Shown one piece after another: positions 28,051 through 37,098 of a stretch of DNA of 64,000 nt; the stretch's first letter is position 1, and every line of letters starts with the position of its first letter. Position numbers and translations under genes: made by a program. The DNA is from Brevibacterium permense (GTDB lineage Bacteria; Actinomycetota; Actinomycetes; Actinomycetales; Brevibacteriaceae): contig NZ_JABSSX010000001.1 of NCBI RefSeq assembly GCF_013280495.1, positions 543,889 to 607,888 on the forward strand. The letters are read 5' to 3'. The notes under the pieces were generated by a model. It did no database searches. It was not told the DNA's origin and worked only from the letters and a program-made list of their open reading frames with translations.

Positions 28051-29283
28051 TTATCGTCGGCCCTGCATCCGTGCCCGGATTCGCAGCCACAGGATCACCG
28101 TGGCGATGAAGAGCACGACCCCACCCGCCAGGAGGCCGAGCGCCAGGGGATTGTCCAGTGCTGCACCGACGGTCTGGGACGCCATGGATGGCTCCGACTC
28201 ATCGGACTTCTGGGACTCCGTCGCTCCGCTCGAACCCGATTCGGCACCCCCGACATCACTCGAGCTGCCAGTGGCGGTGGGGGCCGCCTCGGCGGTGGCC
28301 TGAACCCCGACGGGCACCGTCTGCAGCGATTTCGGGTCCTTCTGGGCGAAATCCCAATCGAGCAGGTCGACGGCTACCTGGCGAGAGTTGTTGTCGATGC
28401 CGAGCATCGTCGCGACCACACGGTGCCCGTCACGCTCGGCCACGGCCACATACGAGCCCTTCGCAGCCCGAGTGAACCCGTTCTTCAGGCCCAGCCCGCC
28501 GTCGACCTGGCCGACGATCTTCGTATGGTTCTGGATCTCGTAGCCCTTGAACTTCTCTTTCGTCTGTGGGTTCTTTCCGCCCGGGAATTGATAAGTCTCC
28601 GTGCCGATGACCTTCATGAGGTAGTCGTCTTCGCACACCGCCCACGCGAGCTTCATGAGGTCCTCAGCGGTCGTGTACTGGCCCTTTGCATCGAGACCCG
28701 AGGTGTTCTTCGCCTGCGTATTCGACATGCCCAGCTCGGCGGCCTTCTCGTTCATCAGCTTCACTGCCTTGTCCTGGCCGCCTGCTGCACGACCCAGAGC
28801 ATTCGCCGCGTCATTTGCGCTCGACATGAGCATCGCATGGAAGAGCAGATCGATGGAGTACTTGTTCGTCTGCATGAGGCCGACCTTCGTCCCATCGACT
28901 TCCATGTCCTCGAACTCGGCGGTCACTTTCTTCTTCTTGTCGTCGAACTCGTCGACGAGCGCCAGAGCCGTGAGCAGTTTGATCGTCGACGCCGGAGCGT
29001 GCCGCTTCTCCACATTCTTCGCCACATGCAGCTCCCCGGAGTCGAGGTCGCCGACAAGCCAGGACGTGCCCGTCGGCTTCGGCGGCTTCGCACCATCACC
29101 GAGGTCCTCTGGACTGACATACGCCGGTGCTGTCGACTCCGCCGGCTGCGGCACCGCGTGTGCGGGGGCGGGGGAGTGGACGAGCTGCGCGGCGAGCATC
29201 AGAAGTGCGGCGGCGAAGCCGAGGATGCTCAGAGGCAGGGCGCGTAGTGGGGAAGCAGTCGAGCCGGTGAAACGCATGCGCAC
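28051..29283 (-). CDS. D-alanyl-D-alanine carboxypeptidase (PBP5-like, membrane-anchored)
   Basis: 410 residues with a signal peptide at 1-43 (ending APAHA), a serine peptidase S11 domain and a C-terminal anchor (LALGLLAGGVVLFIATVILWL) before a basic tail. Catalytic motifs: SxxK is ASTIKLL, SxN is SSANDAAN. The third motif reads LKNGFT, that is KNG instead of the usual KTG. The enzyme trims the terminal D-Ala of peptidoglycan stem peptides at the outer membrane face. A low-complexity Ala/Ser-rich stalk containing EAAPTATGSSS precedes the anchor and is encoded by a copy of the interspersed motif (28284-28294). Confidence 0.9.
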   Translation of the reverse strand: MRMRFTGSTASPLRALPLSILGFAAALLMLAAQLVHSPAPAHAVPQPAESTAPAYVSPEDLGDGAKPPKPTGTSWLVGDLDSGELHVAKNVEKRHAPASTIKLLTALALVDEFDDKKKKVTAEFEDMEVDGTKVGLMQTNKYSIDLLFHAMLMSSANDAANALGRAAGGQDKAVKLMNEKAAELGMSNTQAKNTSGLDAKGQYTTAEDLMKLAWAVCEDDYLMKVIGTETYQFPGGKNPQTKEKFKGYEIQNHTKIVGQVDGGLGLKNGFTRAAKGSYVAVAERDGHRVVATMLGIDNNSRQVAVDLLDWDFAQKDPKSLQTVPVGVQATAEAAPTATGSSSDVGGAESGSSGATESQKSDESEPSMASQTVGAALDNPLALGLLAGGVVLFIATVILWLRIRARMQGRR

Positions 29284-29367
29284 CAGTCTACTTTCGCCGC
29301 AAGCAGCTCGTCCTCAGGATTCCCTCACTCGAGACGGCACCTCACCGAGACGAAGCTTGTGGTGGCA

Positions 29368-29425
29368 GCCCAGTTTGAGGTGGATAGCCCACGTTCAAAC
29401 GTGGGCTATCCACCCTCAACTGGGC
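29368..29425. repeat. Long imperfect palindrome, repeat family B
   Basis: 28-nt arms (29368-29395 and 29398-29425) separated by 2 nt pair with two mismatches; the centre is CCCACGTTCAAACGTGGG. It lies between the sdh operon terminator and the carboxypeptidase gene. A degenerate partial copy is at 62155-62193. Confidence 0.8.
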
Positions 29426-29459
29426 CGTGGTGAAAAGCACCCAATCACGGCGGGACAGA

Positions 29460-29495
29460 CGAAAGCGGCCCCGCACCAAGTGGTGCGGGGCCGCT
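29460..29495 (-). terminator. sdhCDAB terminator
   Basis: A perfect 14-bp stem (29464-29477/29482-29495) with a 4-nt loop, followed on the minus strand by TTTC. It lies 25 bp after the sdhB stop. Confidence 0.85.
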
Positions 29496-29519
29496 GCAGT
29501 CCGGATCAGGCTGGCGCGA

Positions 29520-30308
29520 TCAGAATGCGCGCTGCAGGATCGCCTGCTTCACCTCGGCGATGGCCTTGGTGATCTCGATGCCGCGAGGGCAGGCCTCGGT
29601 GCAGTTGAAGGTGGTGCGGCAGCGCCACACGCCTTCTTTGTCGTTGAGGACCTCGAGGCGCATGTCTCCGCCTTCGTCACGCGAATCGAAGATGAAACGG
29701 TGCGCATTGACGATCGCGGCCGGACCGAAATACTGGCCGTCGGTCCAGAACACAGGGCACGACGAGGTGCACGCAGCGCAGAGGATGCACTTCGTGGTGT
29801 CGTCGAAGGCCGCACGCTGTTCGGCTGACTGCAGACGCTCACGCGTGGGCTCGTGTCCCGAGGTGACGAGGAACGGCATGACCTCGCGGTACGACTGGAA
29901 GAAGGGCTCCATGTCGACGATCATGTCCTTCTCGAGCGGAAGGCCCTTGATCGCCTCGACGGTGATCGGCTTGGACGTGTCGAGGTCCTTGAGCAGAGTC
30001 TTGCAGGCCAGGCGGTTGCGGCCGTTGATGCGCATCGCATCGGAGCCGCAGACGCCGTGGGCGCAGGACCGGCGGAAGGACAGCGAACCGTCGATCTCCC
30101 ACTTGATCTTGTGGAGAGCATCCAGCACGCGGTCGGTGCCGTACATCGTGATGTTGTATTCCTCCCAGTGCGGCTCTGAATCGACCTCGGGGTCGAAGCG
30201 AGCGATCCGGAAGGTGCAGTCGAAGGACGGGATGGACCCGCCTTCGCCTGACACGTGTGTCGGCAGGTCGATCTTCGACGCTGGCTCTGGGGTGGTATCG
30301 GTGCTCAT
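29520..30308 (-). CDS. sdhB: Succinate dehydrogenase iron-sulfur subunit
   Basis: 262 residues carrying three Fe-S cluster motifs: the [2Fe-2S] plant ferredoxin-like set CAHGVCGSDAMRING...C, then CILCAACTSSCP and CTEACPRGIEI. It passes electrons from SdhA to the quinone site in SdhCD (TCA cycle and respiratory chain, inner membrane face). Its ATG overlaps the last base of the sdhA stop. Last gene of sdhCDAB. Confidence 0.97.
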   Translation of the reverse strand: MSTDTTPEPASKIDLPTHVSGEGGSIPSFDCTFRIARFDPEVDSEPHWEEYNITMYGTDRVLDALHKIKWEIDGSLSFRRSCAHGVCGSDAMRINGRNRLACKTLLKDLDTSKPITVEAIKGLPLEKDMIVDMEPFFQSYREVMPFLVTSGHEPTRERLQSAEQRAAFDDTTKCILCAACTSSCPVFWTDGQYFGPAAIVNAHRFIFDSRDEGGDMRLEVLNDKEGVWRCRTTFNCTEACPRGIEITKAIAEVKQAILQRAF

Positions 30309-32068
30309 CAGTACTTACGCTCCATCGGCTGGTAACGGGTGACGATGACGGGCTTCGTCTCAAGACGCATGCCCTTGATGCCGTCGGTCTCCGCTTCGGG
30401 ATCGAGGTAGGTCATCGTGTGGTGCATGAATTTCTCGTCGTCACGATCCGGGAAGTCCTCGCGGAAGTGTCCTCCACGCGATTCCTTGCGGTGGATGGCG
30501 GCGACGGAGATGACCTCGGCGAGCTCGAGCAGGAAGCCGAGCTCGACGGCCTCGAGCAGGTCGAGGTTGTAGCGCTTGCCGCGGTCCTGGATGCCCACGT
30601 TGTTGTAGCGCTCGCGCAGCTTGGCAATCTCGTCGAGTGCTTCACGCAGAGTCTCGTCGGTGCGGAACACCTGCACGTTGGCGTCCATGATGTCCTGCAG
30701 ATCCTTGCGGATCGCCGCGATGCGTTCGGTGCCGTCCGAGGTGCGCATCTTCTCGAGCATCTCGACGACGTCGTTCGCCGGGTTCTCCGGAAGTTCGACG
30801 GACTCGGCGGTCTTCGCGTATTCCGCGGCGGCGATGCCGGCGCGCTTGCCGAAGACGTTGATGTCGAGCAGTGAGTTCGTGCCCAGTCGGTTCGAACCGT
30901 GCACCGACACGCAGGCGCATTCACCGGCGGCGTAGAGGCCGGGGATGACGGTGTCGTTGTCGGCGAGGACTTCGGCCTCGATGTTCGTCGGGATGCCGCC
31001 CATCGCGTAGTGCGCGGTCGGGAAGACCGGCACCGGCTCCGTGTAGGGCTCCACACCGAGGTAGGTGCGGGCGAACTCGGTGATGTCCGGCAGCTTCTCA
31101 TCGATATGCGAGGGCTCGAGGTGGGTGAGGTCGAGCAGGACGTAGTCCTTGTTCGGTCCGCAGCCACGGCCTTCGCGCACTTCGTTGGCCATCGAACGGG
31201 CCACGATGTCACGCGGAGCGAGGTCCTTGATCGTCGGGGCGTAGCGCTCCATGAAGCGCTCACCCTCGGAGTTGCGGAGGATGCCGCCCTCACCGCGAGC
31301 CGCCTCGGAGAGCAGGATGCCCAGGCCGGCGAGGCCTGTCGGGTGGAACTGGAAGAACTCCATGTCCTCCAGCGGGATTCCGCGGTTGTAGGTCACGGCC
31401 ATGCCGTCACCGGTCAGGGTGTGTGCGTTCGAGGTGGTCTTGAAGACCTTGCCGACACCGCCGGTGGCGAAGACGACCGACTTGGCCTGGAAGACGTGGA
31501 TCTCACCGGTGGCCAGTTCGTAGGACACGACGCCAGCGGGACGCTTGACCCCATCGACCTCAGTCATGAGGAGGTCGAGGACGTAGAACTCGTTGTAGAA
31601 CTCCACGCCGTGCTTGACGCACTGTTGGTACAGGGTCTGGAGGATCATGTGACCGGTGCGGTCGGCAGCGTAGCAGGAGCGGCGCACGGCGGACTTGCCG
31701 TGGTCGCGGGTGTGCCCGCCGAAACGACGCTGGTCGATCTTGCCTTCGGGGGTGCGGTTGAACGGCAGCCCCATCTTCTCGAGATCGAGGACGGCGTCGA
31801 TGGCTTCCTTGGCCATCACCTCGGCGGCGTCCTGGTCGACCAGGTAGTCACCGCCCTTGACGGTGTCGAAGGTGTGCCATTCCCAGTTGTCCTCTTCCAC
31901 GTTCGCCAGTGCGGCGCACATACCGCCCTGGGCGGCACCGGTGTGCGAACGAGTGGGGTAGAGCTTGGTGAGAACGGCGGTGCGGGCACGCTGGCCCGAC
32001 TCGATCGCCGCACGCATGCCGGCGCCGCCGGCGCCGACGATGACGACGTCGTAATGATGTACCTGCAT
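30308..32068 (-). CDS. sdhA: Succinate dehydrogenase flavoprotein subunit
   Basis: 586 residues: N-terminal dinucleotide fold ([18 protein letters not shown]), the flavinylated histidine context [15 protein letters not shown], the substrate-site motif HPTGL, and the catalytic arginine region ([23 protein letters not shown]). It oxidises succinate to fumarate. The ATG follows an AAAGGAG ribosome site and lies 9 bp after sdhD. Confidence 0.97.
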   Translation of the reverse strand: MQVHHYDVVIVGAGGAGMRAAIESGQRARTAVLTKLYPTRSHTGAAQGGMCAALANVEEDNWEWHTFDTVKGGDYLVDQDAAEVMAKEAIDAVLDLEKMGLPFNRTPEGKIDQRRFGGHTRDHGKSAVRRSCYAADRTGHMILQTLYQQCVKHGVEFYNEFYVLDLLMTEVDGVKRPAGVVSYELATGEIHVFQAKSVVFATGGVGKVFKTTSNAHTLTGDGMAVTYNRGIPLEDMEFFQFHPTGLAGLGILLSEAARGEGGILRNSEGERFMERYAPTIKDLAPRDIVARSMANEVREGRGCGPNKDYVLLDLTHLEPSHIDEKLPDITEFARTYLGVEPYTEPVPVFPTAHYAMGGIPTNIEAEVLADNDTVIPGLYAAGECACVSVHGSNRLGTNSLLDINVFGKRAGIAAAEYAKTAESVELPENPANDVVEMLEKMRTSDGTERIAAIRKDLQDIMDANVQVFRTDETLREALDEIAKLRERYNNVGIQDRGKRYNLDLLEAVELGFLLELAEVISVAAIHRKESRGGHFREDFPDRDDEKFMHHTMTYLDPEAETDGIKGMRLETKPVIVTRYQPMERKY

Positions 32069-32077
32069 GTTTCTCCT

Positions 32078-32527
32078 TTAGGCCTTGCAGAACTCAGCCA
32101 GGACCGAGGGGTCCGCTCCGGCCGGGCAGGGATCGAACGTGAAGATGACGAGCGTGCCGAGCACGATGACGATGACCGAGGCGATGTAGAGGATCACCTG
32201 CAAGGACATGCGTGTGCCGGGCTTCTCGGAGTAGTCCATGATGATGGTGCGCAGACCGTTGGTGCCGTGCAGCATCGCCAACCACAGCATGAGCAGATCC
32301 CAGATCTGCCAGAACGGGCTGGCCCACTTGCCTGCGACGAAGCCGAAGTCGATGGCCTGGACGCCGTCGCCGGCCCACAGGTTCACGAACAGGTGGCCGA
32401 AGATGAGGATGACGAGCACGACGCCGGAGATGCGCATGAACAGCCATGCGAACATCTCGAACTTCGAACGCGTCGACTTGTGCCGGGAGTAGCCGGTCCG
32501 CGGAGCCGGAATGGATGTTGTGCTCAT
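32078..32527 (-). CDS. sdhD: Succinate dehydrogenase hydrophobic membrane anchor subunit
   Basis: 149 residues with three transmembrane helices: about 27-50 (LFMRISGVVLVILIFGHLFVNL with a histidine for haem/quinone), 70-95 (WDLLMLWLAMLHGTNGLRTII), and 105-128. The motif R-I-S-G...H and the H-G-x-N-G-L-R segment are typical of SdhD. It starts 1 bp after the sdhC stop. Confidence 0.93.
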   Translation of the reverse strand: MSTTSIPAPRTGYSRHKSTRSKFEMFAWLFMRISGVVLVILIFGHLFVNLWAGDGVQAIDFGFVAGKWASPFWQIWDLLMLWLAMLHGTNGLRTIIMDYSEKPGTRMSLQVILYIASVIVIVLGTLVIFTFDPCPAGADPSVLAEFCKA

Positions 32528-32528
32528 G

Positions 32529-32906
32529 TCAGCCTCCGAAGGTGTGCATCAGCTGGCGGGGGATGAAGGCGATCATGATGATGAGCCACACAATCATGAC
32601 TCCCCAGAACAGCTTCTTCTGGTTTTTCGGGCCACTCTTCGAGAAATCGACGAGAATGACGCGCAGACCGTTGAACGCATGGAATGCGATTGCGGCGACG
32701 AGCGCGATCTCACCGAATGCCATGACCGGTGTCTTGTAGGTTCCGATCACTGCGTTGTAGGCCTCGGGCGAGACGCGGACGAGTGCAGTATCGAGCACGT
32801 GGACCAGAAGGAAGAAGAAGATTCCGACGCCTGTGACGCGATGCGCGACCCAGGACCACATTCCTTCGTTTCCTCGGTACAGAGTGCCCGTAGACGCTTT
32901 GGCCAC
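32529..32906 (-). CDS. sdhC: Succinate dehydrogenase cytochrome b556 subunit
   Basis: 125 residues from a GTG start with a GGAGG ribosome site. MWSWVAHRVTGVGIFFFLLVHVLD contains the haem/quinone-binding S/R/H pattern. Helices lie at about 18-40, 60-80 and 98-118, and AFHAFNGLRVILVDF is the second conserved block. First gene of sdhCDAB on the minus strand. Confidence 0.94.
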   Translation of the reverse strand: MAKASTGTLYRGNEGMWSWVAHRVTGVGIFFFLLVHVLDTALVRVSPEAYNAVIGTYKTPVMAFGEIALVAAIAFHAFNGLRVILVDFSKSGPKNQKKLFWGVMIVWLIIMIAFIPRQLMHTFGG

Positions 32907-33251
32907 GGAGCATCCTCCATCTTGAATATTCGGGTGTGTACGTCTAGAAACTACGCCGAAGACCGCTTCCGTGCCAGTCGAGACACGGCTGAGCCTCCCG
33001 GATCACACCGCAACCCTGGCAATTCCCTCAAAACTGGGATTTCGCGTCTCACGAAATTTCAATTACATCACAATCGTGTGCTCTAAATTGCTGCGCTCCC
33101 GTCCTGACCAGCGCGGCCCAAGAATTTGGGCACACCGTCACCGAGGCGGCCCTGAGGCGGGGAGATCCCCACCGGAGCCTTGAGGATCGGCTCATCCGAC
33201 ACGGCGGGCAGCCTCGGGGAAGGTGTGCCCGAACTCTGAGACACTGAAATC
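32907..33251. promoter_or_regulatory. Divergent sdhC / mannose-1-P guanylyltransferase control region
   Basis: 345 bp without a gene. An ATTTCG(7)CGAAAT inverted repeat at 33039-33057 lies about 135 bp upstream of sdhC in a locally AT-rich patch and is a possible operator. A variant of the interspersed motif, CACCGAGGCGGCC, is at 33140. No confident -35/-10 pair was assigned. Confidence 0.4.
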
Positions 33252-34361
33252 GTGAACACGCACTTCCACGCCATCATCCCCGCCGGCGGATCCGGAACGC
33301 GCCTGTGGCCGCTGTCTCGCCGGGCGACGCCGAAGTTCCTCCACGATGTCCTCGGCCTCGGCCGCAGCCTCATCCAGGCCACCTGGGACCGGGTCGCGCC
33401 GATCGTCGGCGAAGACAGGGTCTGGGTGGTCACCGGTGAGAGTCACTTCGATCAGGTCGCCGAGCAGCTGCCGCATATCGCCCGCGCCCAGATCATCACC
33501 GAACCCTCCCCGAAGGACTCCGCCGCCGCCATCGGACTGGCGGCCATGATCATCGCCCGCGAGGACCCCGACGCCATCGTCGGCTCGTTCTCCGCCGACC
33601 ATTCGATCACGAACGTCGATGAATTCCGTCTCGTCATCGACCAGGCCGTCGTTGCTGCGGGGACCGGTGACATCGTCACCATCGGCATCATGCCCCGCAA
33701 TCCTGCCACCGCCTACGGTTATATCGAGACCGGTGAGCTGCTCGGGCTCGACGGCGCACCTACGGCCAGGCGGGCGCTGGCATTCGCGGAGAAGCCGGAG
33801 GCGAGCACGGCTCGTCAGTATGTGAATTCCGGACGCTACCGCTGGAACGCGGGCATGTTCATCGCCAAGGCGTCCTCCCTTCTCGACATCCTCGCCGAGG
33901 AGGACCCGCCGCTCTATTCGGGACTGGCCCGAATCGCCGAGGCCTGGGACACCCCTGACCACGACGAGGTCCTCAGTGCTGTGTGGCCCGGACTGGAGAA
34001 GCGAGCCATCGACTATGTGGTGGCCGAGCCCGCGGCCGCGGCCGGTCGGGTCATCGTCATCCCCGGCGACTTCGGCTGGGACGACGTCGGCGACTTCGAC
34101 TCGGTGGCCCGACTGCGCCAGCCGGTTCCCGGGGAGCCGCGCGGAGTGATCTCGATCGGCGGGAACACCGACCTGCTCGAAGTCGATGCTTCGGGAGTCG
34201 TGTTCTCCGAAGGGCCGCGGACGGTGGCGATCGTCGGCCTCGATGACCTCGTCGTCGTCGACACCGATGATGTCCTCCTCATCACCTCCCGCTCTCACGC
34301 CCAGGATGTGAAGAAGGCCGTGTCCGTCGCCGGTGAGCGGGGACTCGACGAGCTGCTCTGA
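33252..34361 (+). CDS. manC: Mannose-1-phosphate guanylyltransferase
   Basis: 369 residues from GTG 33252 (MNTHFHAIIPAGGSGTRLWP). The nucleotidyltransferase signature GGSGTRLWPLSR binds GTP, and AFAEKPEASTARQYV, RYRWNAGMF and DFGWDDVGDF are GDP-mannose pyrophosphorylase motifs. It makes GDP-mannose from mannose-1-phosphate for glycans, phosphatidylinositol mannosides and glycoprotein precursors. It lacks the C-terminal isomerase domain of bifunctional ManC, as in other actinobacterial ManB/ManC enzymes. Monocistronic. Confidence 0.93.
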   Translation: MNTHFHAIIPAGGSGTRLWPLSRRATPKFLHDVLGLGRSLIQATWDRVAPIVGEDRVWVVTGESHFDQVAEQLPHIARAQIITEPSPKDSAAAIGLAAMIIAREDPDAIVGSFSADHSITNVDEFRLVIDQAVVAAGTGDIVTIGIMPRNPATAYGYIETGELLGLDGAPTARRALAFAEKPEASTARQYVNSGRYRWNAGMFIAKASSLLDILAEEDPPLYSGLARIAEAWDTPDHDEVLSAVWPGLEKRAIDYVVAEPAAAAGRVIVIPGDFGWDDVGDFDSVARLRQPVPGEPRGVISIGGNTDLLEVDASGVVFSEGPRTVAIVGLDDLVVVDTDDVLLITSRSHAQDVKKAVSVAGERGLDELL

Positions 34362-34395
34362 TCCTGACGCCCGCCTCCGGGGCGGACGGATGTGA

Positions 34396-34460
34396 ACCTG
34401 GCCGGGCACGGAAAGTGTGGACGGAGCTCGCCCTGGTCGTGCGTGCCAGGGGTGGGCGGA
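34396..34460. repeat. Short repeats after the guanylyltransferase gene
   Basis: Two copies of GGATGTGAAC (34388-34397 and 34458-34467) flank a loose inverted repeat CCTGGCC...GGGCACG with CGTGCGTGCCAGG. Likely a terminator or degenerate repeat; no T-run. Confidence 0.4.
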
Positions 34461-34568
34461 TGTGAACTGGGCGGTCGCCTCGGCGAGGGCGGGAAGCAGG
34501 ATGCGAAGTATGTCGAAATTGGTCGCAATTGGCCCATTTATGACATCGAGTGCTTAGCATTGCTTGAA

Positions 34569-35789
34569 ATGTTCGACATCGCCCATCCCCGACCTCCCCG
34601 CACTGAAGGACCCAACGTGATCAGCTCGACAATCGCTGAGATCGGTGCAGAACTCATCGATTTCCGCCGCGACATCCATGCCCATCCGGAACTGTCCTTC
34701 CAGGAGTTCGAGACCACCGACAAGATCGTCGCCCGCCTCGAGGCCGCAGGTCTCAGGCCCCAGCGCCTCCAAGGCACCGGGGTCGTCTGCGAGGTCGGCG
34801 AGGGGCCGGTAGCCGTGGGACTGCGAGCCGATATCGATGCCCTGCCGGTTGATGACCTCATCGATGAGGATTTCCGTTCCACTGTTCCCGGCGTCGCCCA
34901 TGCCTGCGGCCACGACGTCCACCTGACCTCCCTCATCGGCGCCGGCATCGCCTTGCAGAAGATCCATGAATCACGGCCCGGCGGCCTCGGGGGACGGGTG
35001 CGACTGATCTTCCAGCCCGGTGAGGAAGTCACCCCGGGGGGTGCGCTGCGCGTGATCTCCCAGGGTGTCCTCGACGATGTGCCCGAGGTCTATGCCGTCC
35101 ACTGTGACCCGAACGTCGACATCGGCAAGGTCGGTTCGCGCATCGGCGCCATCACCGCTGCCGGCGACACGGTCATCATCCGCCTCTCCGGTCACGGCGG
35201 GCACACCTCCCGTCCCCATCTGACCGAAGACCTCGTCTATGCGCTCGGCAAGCTCGCCACGGATCTGCCCTCGACGCTCGGCCGCCTCATCGATCCGCGG
35301 CACGCGATCTCCCTGGTGTGGGGCGAGATCAGCGCCGGTCACGCAGCGAACGTCGTTCCCAGCGAGGGGATCCTGCGCGGAACCCTGCGCTGCCTCGACG
35401 TCGACGGCTGGAACCAGGTCGCCGAGGTGCTGCCCGAGCTCGTCGACCGCATCGCCGGACCGTACGGAGTCAAGGTCGACCTCGAACACCGCCGAGGCGT
35501 CCCCCCGGTGGTCAACACCGAAGACCAGGTCACCCTCATTGAATCCGCCGTCCGCGGGGAACTCGGCGAGAACTCCGTGCAGCTGACCCCGCAGTCCATG
35601 GGCGGGGAGGACTTCGCCTGGTACCTCACCCACTGCCCGGGTGCGCTCATCCGGCTGGGCACCCGCACACCCGGTGGCATCACCTACGACATCCACCAGG
35701 GTGATCTGCTCATCGACGAACGCGCCGTGGAGATCGCCGCCCGCGTGTTCACCGCCACCGCGCTCAAGGTCCTCGACCGCGACCGCTGA
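34569..35789 (+). CDS. M20-family amidohydrolase (N-acyl-amino-acid/IAA-amide hydrolase type)
   Basis: 406 residues from ATG 34569. A TAGCAT -10 element at 34555-34560 is 8 nt upstream, which argues for a leaderless start here rather than the farther in-frame ATG at 34392 (that leader is not protein-like). DIHAHPELSFQEFET, RADIDALPV, ACGHDVHL and PGEEVTPGGA carry the metal ligands of M20D peptidases, and SMGGEDFAWYL the C-terminal one. Such enzymes deacylate amino-acid conjugates. The substrate is unknown. Confidence 0.9.
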   Translation: MFDIAHPRPPRTEGPNVISSTIAEIGAELIDFRRDIHAHPELSFQEFETTDKIVARLEAAGLRPQRLQGTGVVCEVGEGPVAVGLRADIDALPVDDLIDEDFRSTVPGVAHACGHDVHLTSLIGAGIALQKIHESRPGGLGGRVRLIFQPGEEVTPGGALRVISQGVLDDVPEVYAVHCDPNVDIGKVGSRIGAITAAGDTVIIRLSGHGGHTSRPHLTEDLVYALGKLATDLPSTLGRLIDPRHAISLVWGEISAGHAANVVPSEGILRGTLRCLDVDGWNQVAEVLPELVDRIAGPYGVKVDLEHRRGVPPVVNTEDQVTLIESAVRGELGENSVQLTPQSMGGEDFAWYLTHCPGALIRLGTRTPGGITYDIHQGDLLIDERAVEIAARVFTATALKVLDRDR

Positions 35790-35899
35790 TCGACCTGTCG
35801 CGGTCCGCGACCAAACGACAGCGATCGGTGGCTGCTCGGCTGCGCCGGCTGTCCACGCTGATTACCCGGCCAAGACGGCGGGCCGATAATCTTGATGTC

Positions 35900-37066
35900 A
35901 TGAGTCTCCGAGTCCGCAGGACCTCCATCGCCGCCTTCGCCGCGGCGGGCACCCTGGTGCTGACCGGCTGCTCCGTCACAACTCCCGAAGCCCTCGAAGA
36001 GGAACGGCTCGGATGCCTCGTCTCGGCACCGGCCGGCTTCGACGATCACTCGGCCGGTGCGCTCACCCTCGAGGAGGCGGAACTGGCCCGTGGGGCCCGG
36101 GTCTTCTCGGGCACCTCGAGCCAGCGTGTCTCGGGTGGGTCGGCCACCTCGGCGGCATTGGATCGGATGCACAGAAACAACTGTGCCCTGACCACAGTCA
36201 TCGGCCCCGGGGGAGCCGACGAACTCGCGGACTTCGCCGCCGCCCACCCCGATGATCTGTTCCTCGGGGTCTCCAGCGGCACCGATGACCTGCCGAAGAA
36301 CGTGCTGAGCATGGACTTCGACCTCGTCCCGCCGGCATTCATCGCCGGATACACAGCGGCCACCGCCTCGGAGACGGGGAAGGTCGGGGTCGTCGTCGCG
36401 CACGGCTTCCCGCAGTCCGAACGCATTCTGGCCGCCTTCGACGCCGGGGTCGACCTGTACAACAAGGAGAAGGACGAGGACCTGCCGAAGGCAGAGTCCT
36501 ACCGTCCCTCCTCCGGTGGGGCCGCCTCGGCGAACGGTTCGCCTCGGGCGATCGACGATACCCGCGATGCCGGGAAGGACTACTTCGAACGGTCCTTCGA
36601 TGCCGATGTCGACGTGCTCGTCCCCTTCGGATCGGCGGCCGCGATGGGGGTGGTCACCTCGGCGGATGAGAAGCGTACCGACCTGACCGCGGCCACACAG
36701 GACCCGGAGAGCGACGACGAGGGACCGAGCCTGCCGAAGGTCGTCTGGTACGGCACCGCGGGCGGATTCTCCAAGGCGATCGTGGCCACCGTGGAGCCGA
36801 ACGTGCGCCGCGGACTGCGCACGATGTTCCCCGACTGGCCGCAGAGCAAGAACCCCGACGAGGTGGCCCCCGCCCCGAAGACCGGGCCCGAGGAGATCGG
36901 CGGCTTCCGCGTCGCCGACCGCCACTACTGGGGCACCCTCGACAACGGGGGAGTGCGCATCGTCGCCGAGGACGGATTCCTCTCCCGTGTGTCCGACGCC
37001 GGACGCGGTATCACGGACCTGCGCGAGCGGATCAAGAGTGGGGAGATCGACCCGGAGAAAGGATGA
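35900..37066 (+). CDS. BMP-family (PnrA-like) substrate-binding lipoprotein
   Basis: 388 residues from ATG 35900, with a TAATCT -10 7 nt upstream (leaderless). The lipobox is LTGC with Cys24. The mature domain contains FLGVSSGTDDLPKN and AAFIAGYTAA-like segments of the basic membrane protein family, which bind nucleosides and deliver them to ABC importers. Residues about 205-220 form a Ser/Gly/Ala insert (SSGGAASANGSPRA) encoded by one exact copy of the interspersed motif. No permease genes are adjacent. The next gene is adenosine deaminase, so purine nucleoside binding is a reasonable inference. Confidence 0.8.
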   Translation: MSLRVRRTSIAAFAAAGTLVLTGCSVTTPEALEEERLGCLVSAPAGFDDHSAGALTLEEAELARGARVFSGTSSQRVSGGSATSAALDRMHRNNCALTTVIGPGGADELADFAAAHPDDLFLGVSSGTDDLPKNVLSMDFDLVPPAFIAGYTAATASETGKVGVVVAHGFPQSERILAAFDAGVDLYNKEKDEDLPKAESYRPSSGGAASANGSPRAIDDTRDAGKDYFERSFDADVDVLVPFGSAAAMGVVTSADEKRTDLTAATQDPESDDEGPSLPKVVWYGTAGGFSKAIVATVEPNVRRGLRTMFPDWPQSKNPDEVAPAPKTGPEEIGGFRVADRHYWGTLDNGGVRIVAEDGFLSRVSDAGRGITDLRERIKSGEIDPEKG

Positions 37067-37098
37067 GGGGCGCGCGCCGCATCGGATAAGCTGAGACG

